DNA from: Stentor roeselii
Lineage: Eukaryota > Ciliophora > Heterotrichea > Heterotrichida > Stentoridae
Assembly (NCBI GenBank): GCA_006503475.1
Contig: RSEH01000083.1
Location: 62,001-126,000, forward strand
DNA: 64,000 nt
Direction: 5' to 3'
Shown: one piece after another, positions 58,429 through 64,000 of the stretch
Numbering within the stretch: position 1 is the first letter of the stretch
Layout: every line of letters begins with the position of its first letter
Program-made: the position numbers and the translations under genes
The notes under the pieces: generated by a model
What the model was told of the DNA's origin: nothing
The model's input: only the letters and a program-made list of their open reading frames with translations
Databases searched by the model: none

Positions 58429-61400
58429 ATGGGAAGTTCATGCACTTCACTAAACAAGAAAAACTCTGTCAACAAAAAGACGAATCCAAAAAATATAAAA
58501 TCCTCAAAAAGTGCTGCATCAAATTCATTGAAACCCAAGGAATTTCCCTCATTAAAGCCTTTGATTCTTCCAGAACCTGACGATTTTCCAGACCCGATCC
58601 AACCCGATGCGACAATAAAGCCGAATATTTTGAGTTCATCTCATCCTGTGATGCCCAAAGTGCCTTCAGCAAAGCCAGGTTTACCAAGACCGCCTATCTC
58701 TGAACATAACCAAAACCACTACCTTAACTTGCTTTCTCCATCTCAAATCACGATTTTAGAAGAAAAATTCAAAAAAAGCCAAAAGTCAAATCTTGGTCTG
58801 GACCTTGCAGCCTTTAAAAACGTGATGCCTTACATTTCTCATATGCCATCCCCAGTGATTGAAAACGCTTTTCAAGTATTTTCAAACCCTTCTAACGGGC
58901 ACATTTCATATCTTGACTTCTGCATGTCAATATCCAAGTACATTTTAGGTACAACAGAAGAAAAATGCAGATTTTTGTATACAATTTTCGAGAACAAGAA
59001 AGAAAAAACGTTAACAAGACAAGAAGCAGCTCAACTAAACCGGTACCTTCAAAGCATTTCTAATAATTCAGAGACAGAAAGGCAATCCTCAAGTATTTTT
59101 TCCCTTTTTCAGTCCTCAAGTCATCTAAATTTCGACAATTTCAAGTCCTGGGCCTTTGAAAACCTAGACCTTCACAAAGCTCTTCAGCCTTTTGAAGTGA
59201 TTCCTTCAGCAGTGACCGAAAGAGAATTTTTCAAAGTCGAAATGTCGAAGTTTCAAAAAATCGGTCTTGAAGTTGGAGAGTTTTATTTTCTTGTCTCTGT
59301 AAATTGGCTGCAGATTTGGAAAGATTTCGTCAAATTTGACCTGGACATGCAAGACTGTTCACCAAGGATCTCATATCGACTGCGGTTTCGCCCTGACAAT
59401 ATCAACAATACCAACCTCATCGACCCAAAAATCCCTGAAAAGCTGAAAACTGGGCTTAAAGAAGGCCAGGACTTTGAAGTTCTTCCGAAAATCGTCTGGA
59501 AAGACTTGCAAAAATGGTACAATGGAGGACCTGAAATACGCCGAAAAGCAATCTTTCTCAATAATCAACCTTTTCTAGAAGTCTATCTTGTACACTTCCA
59601 GGTTTCTATAACAAAAGCTGGGAATGATTCAAAAGTCAATATTTTCGTAAGTCGAAATGATAGAGTTTCAGAGATTTTAGCGAAAATGAGTAAAAATGTG
59701 GAAGAAATGAAAAGTTTAAGATTTTTCTTGAAAGTCGGGTCGAAATTTGAGTATTTCGAGGCAGGGACTGCTGTGAATTCGCTGCCTTTGTCAGAGGTGA
59801 ATGTTAGCAGAGTGAAGAGTATAAATCAAGAAGCGCTTGAAAGTGTTCCTCATGAACTTCAGGACTTGAGGACAGGAGAAACGGTTGAATATTACTACAA
59901 AGGCTATTGGATGCTTGGGGTAGTCGACCGTGTGACTGAAAACGAGATCTTTATAAGAACCAACTGGAGGAAAAAACAAGTACCCATCCCTTTTTCTAAT
60001 TTGAGAAAACTGAGAAAGCCCAGAATGACTACAATTAACGACAAACTCATTAATTCAGCTATTGGACTCGTGAACTTAGGCAATACCTGCTTTTTAAACA
60101 GTACTCTTCAGGCACTTTTTCATACACCGCTGTTTAAAGACTACTTCTCAAGCTCAACTTTTCTTGTTAATCTTGTTGATTCAAAGGTCAAACCTTTGAT
60201 TGAAAGGCTTTTTGAACTGAGAATTGAATATAATACTACTGATCAACAGAAAATTAGACCTGAAGCTTTTTATAGAGAACTGTTGAAACATACCTTTGAG
60301 TTTCAGGAGGGTAAGGAAAATGATTGTCATGAATTACTTCTTGTGCTTTTGAGTATTGTTCATGAAGCACTTGCTGAAAGCGAACTTAATATGCAGATGA
60401 CTGTCAGACTCAATAATTTCAATGAAAATGATGAAAGACTTGCAAGTAAAAAGCAGTGGAAAGAGTACAGAGAAGAAAGAGGATCTATTATTTCAGCTAT
60501 TTTTGCTGGACAGACTAGAAATTGCTTTACTTGTAATAACTGTGGGTGTAAAAAAGTGATTTTTGAGGTTTTTAATGATTTTAGTGTACCTATTCCTAGG
60601 ACTTATGCGATTTTTACTGGATATGTCACGTTTATTCCTATGAAAAATGAGAATGTAGAGAAAATCGCGATTTTTTTGAAACCTGAGGATAATTTTGAGA
60701 AGTTTATTCAGATTGTTGAACAGAAGTCGCAGGTTAAGTCAACGAATTTAGTTTTCGCTTATAATAGGAAAGGACATTGTTTGAACCTTTTTCAGCCTTT
60801 GGAACTTTCAGATTTGTTTCAGAAGAAAACACATGAACTTTGTGTTTTTGAGGTTTTTGCTTATTTATCAGAAGTTGAAAGTGCCAGCAAGTTTTTTTTT
60901 AATGATCGAAAAAGTCCTGCTTGGCGAGACGACCTAAAAAAGCTCCAACTAGTAGACCTATACCACGACAATAAATGGCAAATCGGTCACATCTACAACA
61001 TCGACAAAGACCGAGTAAAGATAAAACTTCACACATCCTCAAGCACAAGAGTAACCTATTCAAAAAAAAGCGAAGATATCCAGCCATTCGGTTCTCAAGT
61101 GACTCTCCTTAAAAAGATAATAAACATTCCAGTGAACCACATAAAACTAGGCTCAAATACTTACTTCGGAACACCTCAAGTCCTAAGCATCGGAAGCTGG
61201 TTCACCTGGCATGAAGTTCTCATCACTCTTCAATCTTTAGTAAACATTTACTGCGCTACCTTCAAATCCACTGAAATGACCCGTTTTTTTCTGTATAACT
61301 CAAAAAATGCTGGATGTGGAATTTGCAGTGATTCTTGCAAAGGATGCGAAATTTTAGACTCATATGGAATCGTTTCAGGACTCGTTGAAAATGTGCAAGA

Positions 61401-61998
61401 TTTGTTTATAAGAGTCTTTTGGAATGATTCTACTTGTTATAAGCTTTGTGAACCTCGGGTTCATAGCAAGTTGGAAGAGTTTAGCATTCATGAGTGTTTT
61501 GACAGGTTTTCTGAGAAAGAAGTGATTGACTTGAAATGTGAGAATTGTGATGAGAGGAACCAAACAAGTCAAATTGAAGTTTGGAGACTTCCTGATATTT
61601 TAGTTGTGCATTTGAAGAGATTTTGCAATGATGGAAATTATTTGAATAAAATTGATTCCCTGATTAAGTTTCCAATAAAAGGTCTTAATATGAGCATTTT
61701 GATGTTGAATAGTAAAAAACGAGCTGGGTGTTATGTGAAGAACAGTGAAAATAACTTTTTGTATGATTTATTCGCTGTTATTAACCATAACGGCAATATT
61801 TCTTCTGGACATTACACTAGTTACTGCTTGAATGAAGATGAAAAGTGGCTGTTTTTCGATGACGATAAGGTCTTTTTGCTGAATAAAGACATAGAAAATG
61901 AGATTATTTCGAATAAAGCTTATATCTTGTTTTACAAAAGACAGAGGTTCAGACCTTCAAACATCCTGCACACTCGAGATATTTTAAATAGGGTATAA
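58429..61998 (+). CDS. USP32-like ubiquitin-specific protease
   Basis: A 1189-residue protein. The N-terminus MGSSCTS fits N-myristoylation plus palmitoylation. Residues ~90-260 look like degenerate EF-hand helices; ~281-378 is a DUSP domain (FYFLVSVNWLQIWKDFV to WYNGGPEIRRKAI). The USP core runs ~543-1175 with C554 in GNTCFLNS and H1128 in SSGHYTSY, then FFDDDKV. Zinc-type CxxC pairs are present (CFTCNNC, CENC). This order (acylated N-terminus, EF hands, DUSP, USP) is that of USP32, a Golgi/endosome deubiquitinase. Three Tudor-like segments (~473-530, ~830-886, ~961-1010: G-x-VEYYYKGYW, LYHDNKWQIGHIY, GLVENVQDLFIRV) appear inserted. Both catalytic residues are intact. Confidence 0.9.
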   Translation: MGSSCTSLNKKNSVNKKTNPKNIKSSKSAASNSLKPKEFPSLKPLILPEPDDFPDPIQPDATIKPNILSSSHPVMPKVPSAKPGLPRPPISEHNQNHYLNLLSPSQITILEEKFKKSQKSNLGLDLAAFKNVMPYISHMPSPVIENAFQVFSNPSNGHISYLDFCMSISKYILGTTEEKCRFLYTIFENKKEKTLTRQEAAQLNRYLQSISNNSETERQSSSIFSLFQSSSHLNFDNFKSWAFENLDLHKALQPFEVIPSAVTEREFFKVEMSKFQKIGLEVGEFYFLVSVNWLQIWKDFVKFDLDMQDCSPRISYRLRFRPDNINNTNLIDPKIPEKLKTGLKEGQDFEVLPKIVWKDLQKWYNGGPEIRRKAIFLNNQPFLEVYLVHFQVSITKAGNDSKVNIFVSRNDRVSEILAKMSKNVEEMKSLRFFLKVGSKFEYFEAGTAVNSLPLSEVNVSRVKSINQEALESVPHELQDLRTGETVEYYYKGYWMLGVVDRVTENEIFIRTNWRKKQVPIPFSNLRKLRKPRMTTINDKLINSAIGLVNLGNTCFLNSTLQALFHTPLFKDYFSSSTFLVNLVDSKVKPLIERLFELRIEYNTTDQQKIRPEAFYRELLKHTFEFQEGKENDCHELLLVLLSIVHEALAESELNMQMTVRLNNFNENDERLASKKQWKEYREERGSIISAIFAGQTRNCFTCNNCGCKKVIFEVFNDFSVPIPRTYAIFTGYVTFIPMKNENVEKIAIFLKPEDNFEKFIQIVEQKSQVKSTNLVFAYNRKGHCLNLFQPLELSDLFQKKTHELCVFEVFAYLSEVESASKFFFNDRKSPAWRDDLKKLQLVDLYHDNKWQIGHIYNIDKDRVKIKLHTSSSTRVTYSKKSEDIQPFGSQVTLLKKIINIPVNHIKLGSNTYFGTPQVLSIGSWFTWHEVLITLQSLVNIYCATFKSTEMTRFFLYNSKNAGCGICSDSCKGCEILDSYGIVSGLVENVQDLFIRVFWNDSTCYKLCEPRVHSKLEEFSIHECFDRFSEKEVIDLKCENCDERNQTSQIEVWRLPDILVVHLKRFCNDGNYLNKIDSLIKFPIKGLNMSILMLNSKKRAGCYVKNSENNFLYDLFAVINHNGNISSGHYTSYCLNEDEKWLFFDDDKVFLLNKDIENEIISNKAYILFYKRQRFRPSNILHTRDILNRV

Positions 61999-62074
61999 GA
62001 TTATCTTAATCTCTATGCAGTATTCTTAAAAAATCCTGAAATCTAATGATTTTAACAATTTTCAGCAGATAATA

Positions 62075-62809
62075 ATGGAAAGATCTTTACGCGTTCACAA
62101 TGGGTCTACACCCAAACCTCCAGACCACATCCGCTTCGTCTGCGTCTCTGACACCCATTCAAGACCTTACCGACCCCCTGAAGGCGATGTGCTTATCCAC
62201 GCCGGGGACTTCACAAAAAGAGGAGCTCAAGAAGAAGTCTTCCAACTTGCGAATCAACTGCGAGGACTGAGTCACAAGTACAAAGTTTTAATTTCAGGTA
62301 ATCACGACTCTCCCTTTGACGTGAAGAACTACGAAAAAATCATCCAAAAACACAGAAATCCAGTGAAAGAAGATCCTTTTGTAGTGAAAAGACTTTTAAA
62401 AGATTTCATTTATCTTGAAGATAGTTTCTGTCAAATCGCTGGATATAGTATCTGGGGAACACCCTGGACCCAGGAGCATTATAAAGGAGCTTTTACTATT
62501 CGGGATAAGGACTTGCTTGCTTCGAAATGGCTTCAAATTCCTCAGGGTGTTAATATTCTTGTGTCTCATTCGCCGCCCTTTGGCATTCTTGACATGTCTA
62601 AAGATGGAAAACATGTCGGGTGTAAAAGTTTAGCTGAAGCAGTTCAAAGAATTCGCCCCTTGGTCCATGTTTTTGGACATATTCATGAAGGACATGGATT
62701 TACCACTGTTGAAGGCGTGACTTATATTAATGCAAGTATTTGTAATAACAGGTATCAACCTATTTATGAACCTTTTGTATTCGATTTACCGGCCATTGAA
62801 GAGTTTTAA
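62075..62809 (+). CDS. MPPED1/2-like metallophosphoesterase
   Basis: A 244-residue calcineurin-like phosphoesterase. Metal motifs in order: CVSDTHS, HAGDFT, SGNHD, VSHSPP, and GHIHEGHG, the last with the extra GHG typical of the MPPED (239AB) family. NxS/C motifs near the end (YINASICNN) also match MPPED. Animal members hydrolyse cyclic nucleotides weakly; the true substrate is unclear. It is soluble, with no signal peptide. The Myb-like gene follows after 30 bp on the same strand. Confidence 0.92.
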   Translation: MERSLRVHNGSTPKPPDHIRFVCVSDTHSRPYRPPEGDVLIHAGDFTKRGAQEEVFQLANQLRGLSHKYKVLISGNHDSPFDVKNYEKIIQKHRNPVKEDPFVVKRLLKDFIYLEDSFCQIAGYSIWGTPWTQEHYKGAFTIRDKDLLASKWLQIPQGVNILVSHSPPFGILDMSKDGKHVGCKSLAEAVQRIRPLVHVFGHIHEGHGFTTVEGVTYINASICNNRYQPIYEPFVFDLPAIEEF

Positions 62810-62839
62810 CAAAGTAAATACCAGGAAATGTAATAAATA

Positions 62840-63793
62840 ATGGATAAACTTCTCCTTTTAAATGAAATCTTTTCTTGTATTCGTGAATCAAGAGCTTATC
62901 AAAACAGTCTGAGAGAAGTAATCATCCAAGTCGAGCAGAAAATTCGTTGGATCAAACTTTCAAAGAGAAAACTCAGCCAATCTCCTAAACTCTTAAAATC
63001 CAAACCAAAAAGAAAAAGAGTTCCTTACCATTCAGTCTACCAACTTCTAAACATCTTAAAAACCAAAATAAAACGTCCAAATTTTTCATCATCTTCAAAT
63101 TTTTCCCCAATCGAGAAGTCAAAACTCGATCATCTTTTCCAAACTCACAGAAACGACTGGGTGTTAATTTCAGAAAAGCTTCAAAAATCCCCTCTTCAAT
63201 GTTTTCAAGAAGTTCAAAGATCAAAGTTAAAAGAATCCTTAAAAAAGACCTGGACATCTAAAGAAGACTTAGAACTTTGTCGAGTTGTTGACTTGATAGG
63301 AACGAAAAACTGGGCAGAAGTCGCGAATTACATTGATGGAAAGACAGGCTCGAGCTGCATGCATCGATATACAAAAATTCTTAACCCTGACATTAGCCGG
63401 GGCAAGTGGGAGGCCAAAGAAGATGCCCAACTCGTCTTAGCCGTCAAGTTGATGGGAAATAATTGGGTCGCTGCTTCGAAGATCATTGGACAACGCACTG
63501 ATATTCAATGTCGAGAAAGATATTGCAATGTTTTATCACCGTCTATCAATTTAAGTGCCTGGACTTTCTTGGAAGATGTGAAAATCGTTGTTTTTTCATT
63601 TCTTTGGGGAAATAGATGGAGCAAAATTGCTAAGTTCTTTAAGGGACGCACTGATAATCAGTGCTGGAGGAGAAGCAAGTTTTTAATTAGGACTAACAAG
63701 GTTATTCCGAGGCTCGCTCTTGCAAGGGCTTTTGGAGTTGAGCTGCCGGAGTATTTGAAGAGATTTGTGAGGGATTTGAGAGTGTTTAATTAA
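62840..63793 (+). CDS. SNAPC4/Myb-like DNA-binding protein
   Basis: A 317-residue protein with a basic N-terminus and tandem SANT/Myb repeats from ~90 to ~290. A degenerate unit (HRNDWVLISEKLQ) is followed by WTSKEDLELCRVVDL/NWAEVANYI, GKWEAKEDAQLVLAVKL/NWVAASKII and SAWTFLEDVKIVVF/RWSKIAKFF. The linker QRTDIQCRERYCNVLSPSI closely resembles SNAP190 (SNAPC4), the DNA-binding subunit of the complex that starts snRNA transcription. A c-Myb/Cdc5-type regulator is the alternative. It is shorter than animal SNAPC4, as in many protists. Confidence 0.75.
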   Translation: MDKLLLLNEIFSCIRESRAYQNSLREVIIQVEQKIRWIKLSKRKLSQSPKLLKSKPKRKRVPYHSVYQLLNILKTKIKRPNFSSSSNFSPIEKSKLDHLFQTHRNDWVLISEKLQKSPLQCFQEVQRSKLKESLKKTWTSKEDLELCRVVDLIGTKNWAEVANYIDGKTGSSCMHRYTKILNPDISRGKWEAKEDAQLVLAVKLMGNNWVAASKIIGQRTDIQCRERYCNVLSPSINLSAWTFLEDVKIVVFSFLWGNRWSKIAKFFKGRTDNQCWRRSKFLIRTNKVIPRLALARAFGVELPEYLKRFVRDLRVFN

Positions 63794-64000
63794 TGGCATT
63801 TTAGATTAGTTTTGGGGTGAATTTTTTACAAGGGTTCATGTTTTCTTGGATTGGGAAAAGAAGTTTTTTACGGGGTTTATTGGTTTTTTTGAAAGATTGA
63901 GGGTTATTGAGATTCTTTTGGAAGGAACTGGCTGGGTCTTTAGATAGATGTTGAATATCATCAAAATAGACTTTAAGAGTGGTATCTATCTAGTTGGTCA

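Overview
The window reads as macronuclear DNA of a heterotrich ciliate, most likely Stentor. Three observations support this. (1) Eight gene models only close when a segment of exactly 15 nt is removed; each segment starts GT, ends AG, and seven of eight carry A at intron position 10. Fifteen-nt introns are a known hallmark of Stentor and its heterotrich relatives. (2) TAA, TAG and TGA are all used as terminal stops and none is needed as a sense codon once the introns are removed, so the code is standard, as in Stentor and unlike Blepharisma or Condylostoma. (3) Genes are AT-rich, nearly intronless and tightly packed (0-50 bp between many neighbours). No tRNA, rRNA, CRISPR, virus-like element or transposon was recognised.

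Layout. 1-10.7 kb: truncated kinesin-like gene, coiled-coil protein, ELAPOR-like cysteine-rich receptor, WD40 protein, SLC35F6-like transporter, coiled-coil protein, MBOAT acyltransferase (DGAT1/SOAT-like), zinc-knuckle protein and a small unknown gene. 10.9-13.3 kb: a lineage-specific tandem family (one decayed and two intact copies). 14.2-19.8 kb: a cluster of four genes or fossils encoding an astacin-like domain that has lost its catalytic glutamate, fused to two UBR-box zinc fingers; I regard this as the most novel content. 20.4-23.5 kb: PIG-P, an unknown basic protein and a tetraspanin. 23.5-35.3 kb: one intronless 3940-residue HECT ubiquitin ligase with SPRY and CUB-like modules. 35.6-41.3 kb: MAP3K-epsilon/Cdc7-like kinase, proteasome alpha5, a small four-TM protein, a nucleoplasmin-like protein and an ankyrin-DHHC palmitoyltransferase. 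41.5-47.2 kb: gene-poor decay zone holding an inverted Kelch fossil and a direct, mostly decayed duplicate of the DHHC/nucleoplasmin/four-TM block. 47.3-64 kb: Kelch protein, FYVE-STE20 kinase, coiled-coil protein, unknown protein, a 43-aa membrane microprotein, dynein roadblock light chain, RING-ubiquitin fusion, SMPDL3/Ppn1-like phosphodiesterase, ornithine decarboxylase, endonuclease V, USP32-like deubiquitinase, MPPED-like phosphoesterase and a SNAPC4/Myb-like protein.

Most genes are unrelated housekeeping or signalling genes without operon logic. A ubiquitin theme recurs (HECT ligase, UBR-box family, RING-ubiquitin fusion, USP, proteasome alpha5), but it may be coincidental. Two zones (about 10.9-20 kb and 41-47 kb) show repeated local duplication followed by decay.
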